Assembly: GCF_047663525.1 (NCBI RefSeq)
Contig: NC_092589.1
Span: 77,984,501 to 78,048,500 of the forward strand
Origin: Anas platyrhynchos
Taxonomy: Eukaryota; Chordata; Aves; Anseriformes; Anatidae
Reading direction: 5' to 3'
Length of the DNA: 64,000 bases
Of the stretch, positions 12,565 through 24,675 are shown one piece after another. Below the pieces are notes generated by a model that saw only the letters and a list, made by a program, of their open reading frames with translations, had not been told where the DNA came from and ran no database searches. Position numbers and translations under genes: made by a program. Within the stretch, counting starts at the first letter, position 1. Each line of letters starts with the position of its first letter.

Positions 12565-14679
12565 GTAGGTATTTTGGAATTTGGTTTGATGTGGAATAGA
12601 TCACATACGGGTTTGATTACATTGTCTTGAAAGTATAAAATTGTATTGTCAATTTTATACTTGTTTGTTTGTAAAAGCAAGGCTATTGAAAGTTTCTCAT
12701 TTAAAATGACTTAACTTCTGCCTTTAAAGCATTATCCTCCATAAACGTAAGAAGAGGGGGGTCATTTGAATTCAAAACAGATTCAAATACTGGGCTTCAT
12801 TTTTCATCTGATTTAGGGCTGGAGGTTCCAAATTCTTTAATCATCTGGGTTACACTTAAATTTTTATCTGATATTTCTGAAACGCCTACCTATCTTAAAA
12901 TATAAATCCTCCTGCCTACTCTTCTGGGATATACCTCAAAATTGGGAATTACTTACTTTGAATTAATATGAGTGGGGAAATGCTAATTATTTTTTTATTG
13001 AAGTATTTTTGAGAATTAACGTAATATCTCTAATGAAGAGCATATTCCTTTCATAATTAATATTACTGACATTTCATCATAAATGCTTTCCATGATCCTT
13101 ATCATTTTCTTTAACTTTGGAAGAGAAAAAAATCTTATTTGCATGACATTTTTAATTGAATGCTACATTTGTGTTTGGTTTAAAACATTCTATTTCATAT
13201 TGTAGAGATTAAGTAAATCAATCAGAGTACTTAAGCACAGTTCTGCAGTGCCAGGTAAACTTTCCTGTGTGTGATGTGCAGATTACACTTCAATGTGCTA
13301 CTAGTATCAATGAAGAACTTCAGCTATATACAAAATAGATGTAGTATGTATTTTGTGTGTATCATTTATTTTTGCTGGATACTTATATTCTGCCTGCACG
13401 GGACTCCGGACTCGCTAGCTGTAGCTGTATGAGGACAAGTTTAGCAGTTGCTTACCTTTGCCTGCATTGGCAAGGGTATTTCTGACTAGTGCTTGTTCAT
13501 GCAAAGTCACTCTCTAGAGGAACCCCAGTCTGAATATCGCTCATCAGTCAGCGAATCAATGTAGTTAAAGTAGTTTTAATCTAATTTATTGTTTTACTGG
13601 AACCTAAATTGTGCCGAGTCCTTCACACAACAGGTAAACATAAGCTTTTTGCTAAGAGGACCCTACAGTCCGTATCTAATGTTACAGGTGGAAGGTAGGG
13701 TCATAAATACAAGAGAAGGGCAAGGGCAACAATGACAGTAATTGAGGGCATGACTGTGTTCAGTAATTTGCGTGCACATCATGATGTTATTTTTAAAGGC
13801 TTTGTTTTTCACAGTCTTTCCAGAGGTAAGATAAGTCAGTTTTGGAAGGAGTTTGGGAGCGGCAAGGGCTTAAGAAACAGGCTTGGACGGGACGTTGTAG
13901 CCATAAAGGCAGATGTGAAGTGCTGTGAGAGAATGTCTTTAGGTATGATTTACCAGATATTTCCAGTTGCAGCTTAGATTTTATATGGTTTATAGAAGGG
14001 AAAATAAAATTGTAGAACAGACAATAAGTTATTTTTTTTAAATAAAAAAAGCCTCTTTTCCCCAATAATTGGCTTTATTTTAACAATTACTAGTGTATGT
14101 TATGTTATAAATATTTCTAATAAAACTTCTGGCTGTAACCAATAAGCCTGATGTAATCTTTTCTGGGAGCGTCAGGCTAGACCCTGTCATCTAACTGTCA
14201 TTAACCAGTTCTTGCTGCTGAACAATGTACAAGATCAAATGCCTGCACAGATATGTCCAGCATCAGGAAATGCTTAAAAATTAGTTTTTCTATACAATTC
14301 TACTGGATTTGCTGCTTCTGCTGTCCAAAAAGTTGTGATCCCTCTAGATGGCCCCCATGACTTGAAAATCTGTCTGTAGCTCTCAGAAACTGAGCACCAC
14401 AGTGCTTCTAGTTTGTGCCTAGATGAATGACCTTGCCCTTTCTGTTTGGGTGCTGAAATTTTGTGCAGTATTAGAAAGAAAAACAGAGCTAAATTAAAAT
14501 TGAAAAAAAAAAAAAAAAAAAGCTTGTGGGAAGTTCTTCATTGTAGTTTGATGCATCTTGAAACTAATTAGCATGTTGCATAGTTTCTGATAATAATTTG
14601 ATTTAAAAAAAGGGGAGGTATGCACTAAACCTGTATATCATTCTTTGCATTTAATATGTTTTTTTTCTTTTTCTTCAAG

Positions 14680-14736
14680 ATTTCAACAGTAAAAGAACCT
14701 TTCATTGATCTTTCACTTCCTATAATAGAGGAGAGG
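14680..14736 (+). CDS. USP45: USP45 coding exon
   Basis: The acceptor is ttcttcaag and the donor is AGG|gtaaga. It encodes ISTVKEPFIDLSLPIIEER, the PFxDLSLP box shared by USP16/USP45. Length 57 nt and in frame; skipping it would remove a core strand. Confidence 0.92.
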
Positions 14737-14856
14737 GTAAGATACAGAATATATAACAGATATTGTTTCCAGTGGATTACTTTTACATACATTTAAGAAG
14801 ACATTTCTGTATGTATATATGCACAGTTTTGATTTCAAGCCTAAAAATACATGCTT

Positions 14857-15068
14857 ATCACAGAATTGTCTAAGTTGGAAGAGACCTCCAAGATCACCCA
14901 GTCCAACCTCTGACCTAACACTAACCAGTCTTCCACTAAACCATATCACTGAGCTCTACATCTAAACGTCTTTTAAAGACCTCCAGGGATGGTGACTCCA
15001 CCACTTCCCTGGGCAGCCCATTCCGATGCCTAACAGCTCTTTCAATAAAGAAGTTTTTCCTAATGTAC
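14857..15068 (-). mobile_element. CR1 LINE fragment, minus strand, in a USP45 intron
   Basis: Read on + it opens TCACAGAATTGTCTAAGTTG. The minus strand carries the CR1 ORF2 tail [20 protein letters not shown] followed by DVELSDMV. It is 5'-truncated and intronic. Confidence 0.93.
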
Positions 15069-15754
15069 TTATGTACTCTCATACTGTCCATTTGCTGTAT
15101 GGCTTTTGTATATGTATTTATATACATGTATACAGATAGAGACATATGATTCTATGATTCTTATGTCATACGTGCATATATTTTTCAATTAGGCCAAACT
15201 TAGAACATATGACTTACTTATTTACAGCATATGTAGGTCTGACATTAGTTTAATTTAATAGTGCTTTTAGCATATAGATTGTTCATAAAATTATTTTTGA
15301 AGGTCCGAAAAGTTAGATTCTAGCTTATTGGTTTGCTTCTAAGGAACTGAAATGTACCTAAGGGATAAGTCAGTGTGAAAATAGACTTTTAATTTATTTA
15401 TAATGGTGTTTTGGCATAAATAGTTTCCAGTACGTCTCCATTAACTGCAGAGGAACTGCATTACTTTTAAAGACATACACTCTGTTTTTGTGGGACTTGG
15501 GGTTTTCATTTGGGATTAAGGGGATGGATTGGGAGTGGTTCTTCCCCTACCCTGCCTGTGTTCACATACCTTTAAGGGAGAGAATTAATTTTACTATTTA
15601 ATCCTGTATGAAATGTACTTGTCTTCAAATACCACTTTTGCTCATAATAATGTAGGTTACTATTTTCTAAAGCCTGTGTTCATGTTTCCCGTTTGTTGCA
15701 AGGGAATAAAAAATTGACATATATCCTTTCTTAATTTCCTGTCTAATTTCTAAG

Positions 15755-15898
15755 GTTGCAAAACCCGTGCCTTTGGGAAGAACAAGTAAAGGTAAAAGTG
15801 TACAAGAAGCAGATCTGGGTCAGTGTAACTGTTCTTCCATCAGTACACTGAATAATCAGCCTAAAATTGTCAAGAAACACACCCTAACAAAAGATAAG
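15755..15898 (+). CDS. USP45: USP45 coding exon (start of variable insert)
   Basis: The acceptor is tttctaag and the donor is AAG|gtaaga. It encodes 48 residues beginning VAKPVPLGRTSKGKS and ending KKHTLTKDK. This begins the low-conservation insert of the USP domain. The ends fit the flanking exons and the basic tail resembles the mammalian KKHSSSKDK stretch. Confidence 0.88.
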
Positions 15899-17714
15899 GT
15901 AAGAACCTAAATACCCTTGCTAGTCAGTCATCTTGAGTTTATTCTGAAGTTTCAAGGGTTACAGGGTGCGAATACTGACAGTTATAAATGTTCTTTTTAA
16001 ATATATATGTATAACTAACAGATTAGCTTTAAAATATTTAGATCATTATTAGAAGCGTGACAAATGATGGCCTTTGTGAACCATTCAGTTTTCAATTATG
16101 GGGTTTCATTTGTAAGGGAAAAAAATATGCAGGTTAATTTCAATTCACGTTAATTCAGATTTTCTTTCCGGCTTTTCGTTTATTGTGTCATTAGTGTTTT
16201 TTTTTTCTGGCTGCAATCACATGAATCGTAATGCTGGCCAAGAGAGCAGGCAGGTCTGCATTAGTGCCGTCGGAGGGATTAGCTGACAGTGGGCATAACA
16301 AAAATAGTACCGGCAGCAGAGACTCGTGGAGGCTGGGAACGTGATTTCTGTGAAGCACTTGGCCTTCAGTAACCCCAGGGTTGGGGAGGTCAGCCTGGCC
16401 AGCATCCAGTGCAGCCTCCTAACAAAGTCCTTCCTGAGGGCAGCAAAATATGCCAACCTAACAGAATGATCTGTGTAGTTCACGGATTCAAAGAAATCTG
16501 TAACAAGTATTGTGCACATATATTATTATTAATGAAAGAAAAGCTCTCAGTGCTTATTAATGTTCTGTTTTTTTAATAAGCCTTATAATCCATTTAGGAT
16601 TATGTGGACAAATAGGATCTATCTTAGAAGAGAAATGGGAAATTCCAAAATAGGGTGAATAATAGTATGCATACATACTGATACATACAAGTGTGGTTAC
16701 TGAATGGTTTTCAAAATTAAGGAGGTAAAGTATGGTGTGGATTCAATAAACTAGTCTAGACAATAGTATAAAGGAGGCACCAGCTCTGCTTTCAGTAAGA
16801 ACAGGTAAAGTGATCTGCAAGGTAAGTCGTTCTAACTGGTGAGGCTTTGTGATTCTGTGCTCCCACTCCATCTTTTTGGACGTGTATTTTTTTTTTTTTT
16901 ACTTTATTCTTCTTTTGAATTATTTTGTAAGATGTCTGTTGGTTCTGCAGTAAAACTTCTAACCCCAAACAAGCAATTGTTGAATTCATTTAGCACATGT
17001 TGGTATTCTGTGAGTTCTGTTAATCAATGTATAAGTTTGCTGCAGAAAGTGGGATAGTCCAATAAGTAGTCCAATACAGCTAACAGAGTATCTGAACAGA
17101 GGGTGTTGTGCTTTCCTCCTAAAATGGGGACCTTCACAATTCTAAGAATTCTTTGAGTGTTGTTCGCGTAATACCCCCAAATAGTAGCAGTAACTTCACA
17201 CGAGTTCCTTTACCTCTTCTCCATCTATAAAGAAATAAAACATAACTGAGATGAGAAATGGTCCTAGTTGATAAGTGTTTGGGGTTTTTAATTATTTTCA
17301 GTTGGATTTTATTCCTTTTTTGTTAAATTGTTCTCTTGCTTTTAAGCTTAAGGACTTCGATTCTGAAGGAGAATGTTTATTGTAACTTTAAGCCCTGCTT
17401 AGGAAAACATTGAGAAATGTTATTTGCCTTTTATATTGACTTCATTTGACTTAAGTTCTTCCTTAAAGCTTAAAACTGAGTAAGAGCTGAAGGTTCTTCA
17501 AGAACTGAGCCTTGGTGTATATTTAAGGAATAGTCTGGACAAAGGTCTTACATACCTGCAAGATAGGCACTTAACTGTAGTGCCAAATGTGTTGGTCCTT
17601 GTGACCTGGAGTGGGATATGAGACTTCCAAGATTTACCTCTATGTGTAACAAAGACAGAAGTCCTCTCTACTAAATGAGAATCTACTTTGCAAAGTTTTT
17701 CAACTGAAAGAGAT

Positions 17715-17935
17715 GAAGACTAAGGAGGAAATTCTTCACTCAGAGGGTGGTGAGGCCCTGGCACAGGCTGCCCAGAGAAGCTGTGGATGCCCCATCCCTG
17801 GGGATGCTCAAGGCCAGGCTGGATGGGGCTTTGGTCAACCTGGTCTGGTGGGAGGTGTCCCTGCCCATGGCAGGAGTTTGGAACTAGATGGTGTATAAAG
17901 GTCTCTTTCAACCCAGTCCATGATTCTAAAGATAG
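17715..17935 (+). mobile_element. CR1 LINE fragment, plus strand, in a USP45 intron
   Basis: Sense CR1: GAAATTCTTCACTCAGAGGG, then CCCCATCCCTGGGGATGCTC, ending GGTCTCTTTCAACCCAGTCC before a decayed ATGATTCTA tail. Confidence 0.93.
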
Positions 17936-19123
17936 TAGGAAGTCCTAAACATAAAGTCATGTCTATAATTAGAAGTTTGCTGCTACTTAGGCACATGACC
18001 AAGTGTGCAAAAGGTATTTCTGTCCACTTAGTTTTCCTGTTATGGAAGCAACCCATGAAAGTTACTTTCTGTAGTTGGTTCTGTGTAGGCAATGATGTGT
18101 GTCAGTTGTGCTGTGATGGTCTGCTCCCCACCTTTTTTTTTAATTTCCTCTACAGGTATTTTATTAGTGCCAGTAAAATTTAAATTTGTGTGCCTAATAT
18201 CAGAGTGAGTCCTACTTGAAGGGTGTGTGCTCTGTTGGGGACTGTAAATACTCTTCTGAATCAGGTCCTAACACAATAAATGTGCAGAAAAAATAGCAAT
18301 AAACATACCAGAGTGTGATAGAAAGAGAATGAGACAAGCATAGGAAATAAATGGTTTGGAAGATGGAAAGAAAAAAGTGCAGAGATCAATTGTCATAGGA
18401 GAAAAAATATAAAACTTTAATTGTTGAGGTTAATGGAAACTCCCACTGGCATCATTGGAATTTTGATCAAACTCGGATTAAAGAAACAGCAATGAGGAAG
18501 GAAAATTGCTTGATTCTTCTGGAAAGAAGCCAAAGAAAGAAAGAACAGAATCATGGATACTTATAAATAATTTAAAGTTATGACAGCTTTAAGTATTTTT
18601 TTTAATATGTAGTAGTAGTTTTCTCTGGCAGCAACACTTTTTCTTCTAGCTATCTGTCTTCAGCCACAGTAAAATATACAAATTAACAAACCATACTGCA
18701 AGGGATTGTCCATTTAGTTCTAAGATTAGTGCCTACAAAGGGAGAAGAAGGTGCTTGTCAGCTAAGGCCTCATGGAAGGTTAGCTTAAACTTGAGAACCT
18801 TTGGGAAGCTTAAGTTAGATTAAATGATACCATTTCAAATGTGCCATCCACAGCTGTCACAAAGTGAATGCAATTAGTTGGAGGAAGTATTGATCCCACA
18901 GTAAGTATAATGCTCTTAGCTGGCTGGTGAGTAGGTTTTCAATCCTATATTAGTTTAAGCAGGTCTTAAGGAGATCAAGTAGCTTAAGCAGGTGAAAGAT
19001 GGAGAAGATAAAGCATTAGGTTTAATTTGCTTTGAATTTTTTGTTTCAAAAGTAATGTTAGATCACAGCCCTGTTTTCTGTTTCTCCCCTGTGTTCCTAA
19101 ATTAATAATGCCATCATTTACAG

Positions 19124-19787
19124 AATCAGTTGAACCAGGAGAGAAGGCTTGCCAGAAAAGCTTCATCTAATGAAGAAGAAAGAAGTCCTATTATCATGGA
19201 GGAAAAAAACAAAACGCGTGAGCTGGAAGGTAGCTCTGGCATGCTGTACCCCAAAGACCCAACTGCTGAATCTGCTGTGAATGGGAGCCAGACTGAGGGC
19301 AGTGAGAAGGAAGCCAGTCGCTCGGAAAGCAGCTTTGATGCAGACAGCGAAGCCTCTGAAAGTGAAAGTGCTTCTAAGCAGTCAGCTTTTAGCTCATCCA
19401 GCAACCTCTCTGCTTTGCATGTCAACCACATCAACATGAAAATGCCGCACACCAAACCAAGTGACAATAGCGATGAGGTGATTTCCAGTGCCATATCCAA
19501 ACTCAGCTTCTGTGATACTATAAATGAAGATGAAAAATCAAGCCGTGGTGATTCAGGTTTATCGAATAATTCCATGTTCTCTGTAGACAAGTCTTCACTA
19601 TCCCAGAACCCTCAAAATGCTTTTCAGACGCTTTCCCAGACCTATATAACTAGCTCAAAGGAATGTTCTGTTCAGTCCTGCCTTTACCAATTTACCTCTG
19701 TAGAGCTGCTAATGGGGAACAACAAGCTTTTATGTGAGAGCTGTACAGAAAGGAAACAGAAGTATCAGAAGAAAACCAACTCCACAG
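19124..19787 (+). CDS. USP45: USP45 large coding exon (acidic insert, second zinc knuckle)
   Basis: The acceptor is catttacag and the donor is ACAG|gtaatt. The 664-nt exon is open throughout. It starts NQLNQERRLARKAS and passes through a Ser/Glu-rich, probably disordered stretch (GSEKEASRSESSFDADSEAS). It ends in the conserved QNAFQTLSQTYITSSKECS, LYQFTSVELLMGNNKLLCES segment, whose CxxC is the second zinc knuckle. The low-complexity part likely loops out of the fold. Confidence 0.93.
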
Positions 19788-21114
19788 GTAATTTGCTGGT
19801 GTCCAAATACGGGTATGTATGAGGTTTCCTCTCAAAACCTGTGCAACCACTGATCTTTCATTGCTCCAGCATGGGCTTCCCCCTTGTGGCTGAACAGAAA
19901 ATGTCTTCCCAGACAGAACTGCTTGCAAGAACTTAAAACTTCATCCTGCAAATATTAAAACATAATAGTAGATGTAATTTAGAATTTATGTTGCATCTTT
20001 TGTTTATTTCTATCCAAGATAATTCATTTAAAGATTATCATAAACTGAATAGGCTCATCATTTGATATTAATCTTTTCTGCTGTTTATGTGTGCTTTACA
20101 ATCCTGGAAACTTTGAAATAAATGCCGTAATATTCAGCTCTAGCAACCTAAGTACTTAGGGAAGTCATGTAATTAAGTAGGTGAGGGGCAAAAAAAAAAA
20201 AAAAGACACTTCTAATGAAGAAGAGATTATTATAAATCAAAGAAAAAGTAATGATCATTTATCAGACATTGGACTGACAGGGCTGTGTAATTAATATTTT
20301 GGTTCAATGGGCACAGTGAAAAAATGGAAATAAAAAACCATTTACAATCATTAATTTTTTTTTTCTCCTAAAACGAAAATCCTAAGAAGTCATCTACTTG
20401 TACCTAAAAAACTATATTCTGCCTCAACTGAAATATTCTGCTTTGGGCATGTGTAAGACAAGCCAATTAATTGATTTTTTTCAGGGAAAAAAAAAATGCT
20501 GGTGTCCTGTTCTCTGTACTCTATAGCTAACCACGGAGCTACTTTTGGAAAGAGCCCCCCATTCAGTTCCCTCTGCACCACAGGCAGGTTCCCTGTCATG
20601 CATGCTCAAGCGAGCAGGTTATGAGATGTCCTGAAATGGACACCATCCCTTCAGACCTTTCTCAGAGATGAGCACAAAGAGTTGTCTTGCCATGGAGAAT
20701 GGAAGATTAATCTCTAGCTTAGTGGCTAGGACACTGGCATAGTTGAAGAGACCTATACTTCGCATTTCCAGTTCCAGTGATCATCAGTTTATTTCAGGTG
20801 AAATGCTTTTAACAGGGAGATGGGGCATTATGGTAGCAGACACCGTATCTCAGTGCGTACTCTGATCTTGCACTTCCAGCTTTTGGTCAGATTTGCATTG
20901 AATGGGTTAAAATAATGCTCAGATTTGGTATGTGATGTTTCTTGAAAGCAAGAAGAGTGAGGAAATATTTTAGGTTACTCCACAAAATTTACATTGGAAA
21001 ATATATACAGGCACAAAGTCATTGCAACACAGATCTATTCTGTCAGAAATTTTAAAAATAATTGTGTGCCTGCCCTCACCTTACAAATTATTGTTTTAAT
21101 ATTCATAAATACAG

Positions 21115-21212
21115 AAAGGAAAATGGAAGGTGTCTACACAAACGCTCGGAAGCAGCTGCTGATTTCTTCAGTTCCTGCTATTCTTATTCTGCATCTGAAA
21201 AGATTCCACCAG
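21115..21212 (+). CDS. USP45: USP45 coding exon (LKRF box)
   Basis: The acceptor is aaatacag and the donor is CAG|gtaaaa. After a split Glu codon it encodes RKMEGVYTNARKQLLISSVP then AILILHLKRFHQ. The LHLKRF motif is a USP hallmark strand before the catalytic His. Length 98 nt, restoring phase with the 664-nt exon. Confidence 0.94.
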
Positions 21213-21623
21213 GTAAAAGGCCCCTCTTTTTTTTTATATTCCTCTGCCATGGTGGTGGCTGAGCAACTATTTAAGTGTCATTGTGCATACTAACGTTTAC
21301 TTTTTATATGAAGGATTGGTAGAACCACTATTTAGTTCTGTTGGGAAATTATTTGCTCGTGTTTTTTTTTGAATATTTGATAACTTCAGAATGCATTTAG
21401 CCATTCAGATGTATCCAGAGAAGCCTCTTAGGTGTCTGCCATGCTTATGGTAGCATGCATTGTATTGAAAACATAACAAAGAGTTTCAGGAAGTTACAAT
21501 CTTATTCTTAGATTTGGTTTATTTTAATAGTACAGTAATACACATCAGCTTTAGAAAGCTTCCTAGTAAAGGTATTTATGTTACACTCTTTTTTTTGCTT
21601 TTTCTTTTTTTTTTTATCTTAAG

Positions 21624-21710
21624 GCTGGTTTGAGTCTAAGGAAAGTGAATAGGCACGTGGATTTCCCACTGATTTTGGACTTAGCACCATTTTGTTCTGC
21701 TTCTTGTAAG
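21624..21710 (+). CDS. USP45: USP45 coding exon
   Basis: The acceptor is ttatcttaag and the donor is AAG|gtatgc. It encodes [20 protein letters not shown] then APFCSASCK, the strand block between the LKRF box and the His box. Length 87 nt. Confidence 0.94.
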
Positions 21711-22170
21711 GTATGCATTTCAAATCTGTATTTTTGTTGTACTTTCACCATTATTATCCTGAATGCAAGTTATATTGGATTGATGATGATGATGATTATT
21801 CCTTCCTTTCCCAGAGAAATTTTAGACTGAATGCTTTCTAGTAGTGCGCTGAAATCAGAATGTTAGCTGACTGAAATTCCATTCATATCAATAAATAGCA
21901 CTGATGTCACCTAGTACTAGTTAAGCTGTGCTGTCCTGATGGTTTTAGTGTATCTTAACTGCATTAAGGACTGCTACCATGCTGCTTCCATGGTAACTGT
22001 ATTCAATTAATAAACTCTTAATTCTAAGATGTGTTTCACCACTGGAAATGCTGTAGATGTCCGTCTGCTTTTTTCAAAGTAATACTAATACTGTTGAAAA
22101 CTAATTAAGATATCTGTAAAATTCTTTGTGAAATAATTCATCTTTATTTTCTGTGTTTCTGGCAATACAG

Positions 22171-22324
22171 AACGTTACAGACAGTGCACGAGTGCTATAC
22201 AGTCTGTATGGAATAGTGGAGCACAGTGGGTCAATGAGAGGTGGTCATTATGCTGCATATGTGAAAGTCAGGACACCCTCCAAGAAATTACTAGAGCATA
22301 TTTCTACCACTAAGAATGTTCTAG
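22171..22324 (+). CDS. USP45: USP45 coding exon (catalytic His box)
   Basis: The acceptor is ggcaatacag and the donor is CTAG|gtacgt. It encodes [20 protein letters not shown] then [20 protein letters not shown]. The His of GGHYAAY (codon 22246-22248) is the predicted catalytic base. Length 154 nt, ending in a split Gly codon. Confidence 0.95.
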
Positions 22325-23531
22325 GTACGTACAAGAGAACCTCCATTGTGCGTGAGTAAAACCAAAGCAACCACTGGCTACAACTTCTTTTTGTTACAAG
22401 GATATAGAATTGTTTTAGCTCAGAATATGATATTATTTTTAGGGCCCCTCATGTCAGTTCTTCTTTTTCGGTTACACACAGTGCATGACCTGCTTCTGTG
22501 TAACCACACACGGCTGAGTAAACAATGGAATTTTAGTTCAGTCATTAAGCAGAGAATTGGTGGAAAGTGCTCCTCCTTTTCCTAGTCAAAATAGTACATT
22601 CACATGAATGGCACTGCCCTCTAATATATCATTATTTGTAGATTTGGCATTTGAAAATGTTCTAGCACAAAAGCTGAATCCAGAACAATTTAAATCAGAT
22701 TTTCTATATTTTTGGTATCTTACCTATTTATATTTGTTAGGATTTGAAATTTTGTAATGCTTAAAAATCTGGAATACTCTGATTTAATGTAAACAGCAAG
22801 AAACCTTTCCATGGAGGATAGGCATTTTTTGGTAGGGGTTCTCTTGGTATTTTGCATTCCAGTTCTTTTTAATATGTTTTGGTCATGTAGAATGAAATAA
22901 GGTTCTAGAATAGAACCTGTTGGTAAATGATTTGTTGGAGGCAATGTTGAGTTGTCAGAGCAAAGTAAATGTATTTGCTATTTGCCTTCCTGGAGGAACA
23001 AGAGACAAGCACACACTTGTCTATCCTGCAGTAGCACTTTGCATTTGAAGCTCATCTCCCAGGAGGACAAGTATTTTATATTACTTTTGAAACAAGTCTC
23101 CCTCAGTCCTAGGCTTCCCATGCAGTAATTACTAGAACTAATAACTAGATAAGATTAGATCCTTTCAGCATTCTTAATTTCACAGTGGCCAGCTTTTGAA
23201 ATGTGATTTTTTTCCTGTCAGAACTGGTTGTGTGTGCTTACGTAATTTCCTGTTAGAATTCGGTAAGCTGTACTTAGGTGTCTTAGGTTTTGTTAATAAA
23301 TATCAAAAAGATGATGACGGTGTACATTTATAAGTGTTGTCTTCCACCAATTTCTCTTACGGTGTTCTTGGACTTGTACTTTTCAAACTATAAATACTGG
23401 ACTGCATCTCAGTCATGAGTTATTCTTGTAGATTAGAAGTGATTTTTTTTTGTGTTTTGAATCATCTTTTTATTTGTTCAATGATGGTGTAAAGGACAAG
23501 AAACATGACTTCTTTTGCTGTTGCATTTCAG

Positions 23532-23665
23532 GTTTAAAAGAAGCTGTGGGCACATCATCAGGACAGTGGGTGTATGTTAGTGATGCCCATGTTCAGATGG
23601 TTCCGGAATCAAGAGTACTAAACGCACAAGCATATCTGCTTTTTTATGAAAGATTGTTACTATAA
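23532..23665 (+). CDS. USP45: USP45 last coding exon (catalytic Asp, stop)
   Basis: The acceptor is tgcatttcag. It encodes [20 protein letters not shown] then [23 protein letters not shown] and TAA. VSDAH holds the third member of the Cys-His-Asp triad. The [10 protein letters not shown] terminus is characteristic of USP16/USP45, and VPESR favours USP45. Confidence 0.95.
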
Positions 23666-23999
23666 TTCTCAACAGTTTAAATTAGAAAAAAATGGTTGTG
23701 GTTATTTAGTTTATCTTATTTAAAGCTGCAGTGGTAAGAGTACCTGTAAATATTGTGCCTTTATCTTATAGAGAATTTATCATATGTTGACTCCGAAGTT
23801 CAGTCAAGCTATTATAAATATCTGAATATCTGAACCTTTTGAAATATGCACTTTGCCATACACTTTAAATTCCTGGATTCATTAAAATACAGTACAGTTA
23901 GAATGTAAGATAATGTCCTATCCTAGTGAGGTCAGTGAAAAGTTTGGTTCTTGATTCTAATGAAGAAAAGCTTTCACCCATAGTTCTAGAACAGGTGAG

Positions 24000-24005
24000 A
24001 ATAAA
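24000..24005 (+). terminator. USP45: Alternative proximal poly(A) signal of USP45
   Basis: An AATAAA about 335 nt after the USP45 stop. The downstream sequence is less GT-rich than at 24653, so use is uncertain. Confidence 0.3.
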
Positions 24006-24652
24006 AATGCTGATAGTATTAAGTGCCTGGATTTGCTGCTGTACAGTAACAATATAAAGTATTTCAACTTCTTTGTGATTTAGTCCAGATCTTTCCCATC
24101 TCTGGGTTGGATGTCTGCTGTTAGGCTTTCTGCAAACAAGTACATGTCAAAGCATGTAGCTCGCAGGTGTAGTAATTGGAAAGCAGTGTTTCCAGAACAG
24201 GGTAACCACAGATGTCTCTGGGTAATGCCACAGCACACTTTCCCAGTGTATTGTTGGGAACTGATTGGGAAAATGTGACGGAGAACCCTCAGATACTCAA
24301 TACCCGTTCAGCTGTCTCCAACAGGCACTGGTGTAGCCATGTACTCCTGTTTTGATGTAAATATATACTGTGGTGTACATGTATATATCCTCGGAGATAA
24401 ATACATATATATATATATATGCACACCATAAAGCCATCAATATATATTGTCATTTTGCCTACTAGGATAGGAAAGAGAATTGCAAATACTTCTGTATCTA
24501 GTAAATTTTCAAGTTCATAATTATGACACATGTACAGCATATAACAAGCTCGTGTATGAATATGTATGGAATTAAAGTGTAACTGGGTAATTCTGTTACT
24601 TTGGGTTCCAAACATGAATTTATCTGTTCCTGAATACTTTTCTCACAGGAGT

Positions 24653-24658
24653 AATAAA
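24653..24658 (+). terminator. USP45: Poly(A) signal, likely USP45 3' end
   Basis: A canonical AATAAA is followed within about 20 nt by a GT-rich element (tgtgtgtgtgag), the normal arrangement for cleavage and polyadenylation. It lies about 1 kb after the stop. Confidence 0.6.
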
Positions 24659-24675
24659 CTATAAATTATTTTTGC

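Larger units (their letters stand above)
7540..24675 (+). other. USP45: USP45 gene, 3' part: ubiquitin carboxyl-terminal hydrolase 45
   Basis: Ten coding exons join in phase into about 532 C-terminal residues of a peptidase C19 (USP) deubiquitinase. In order they carry the QQQDSQELL box, a first zinc knuckle (MCEEC), a variable acidic Ser-rich insert, a second knuckle (LCESC), the LKRFHQ box, the catalytic His in GGHYAAY and the Asp in VSDAH, ending in LLFYERLLL. The paralogue USP16 shares this layout. The insert (EKEASRSESSFDADSE..) and the PNISR-COQ3 neighbours identify USP45. Human USP45 is about 814 residues, so roughly the first third, with the ZnF-UBP domain and catalytic Cys, is outside the window. 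Known role (literature): a nuclear deubiquitinase linked to ERCC1-XPF in DNA repair. Confidence 0.93.
23666..24675 (+). other. USP45: USP45 3' untranslated region
   Basis: This is AT-rich sequence after the TAA stop with no further coding signal. It holds a (TA)n run near 24403-24421 and two AATAAA hexamers. The 3' border is set by the AATAAA at 24653 and the following GT-rich run, so it is predicted. Confidence 0.6.

Noticed and set aside
14936..15145. 69-codon minus-strand frame as a cellular gene
   Set aside because: It is the decayed C-terminus of CR1 ORF2 plus flanking DNA.
19130..19822. The 230-codon frame as an intronless gene
   Set aside because: It is the 664-nt USP45 exon read through into intron; the true ends are 19124 and 19787, set by splice sites and phase.
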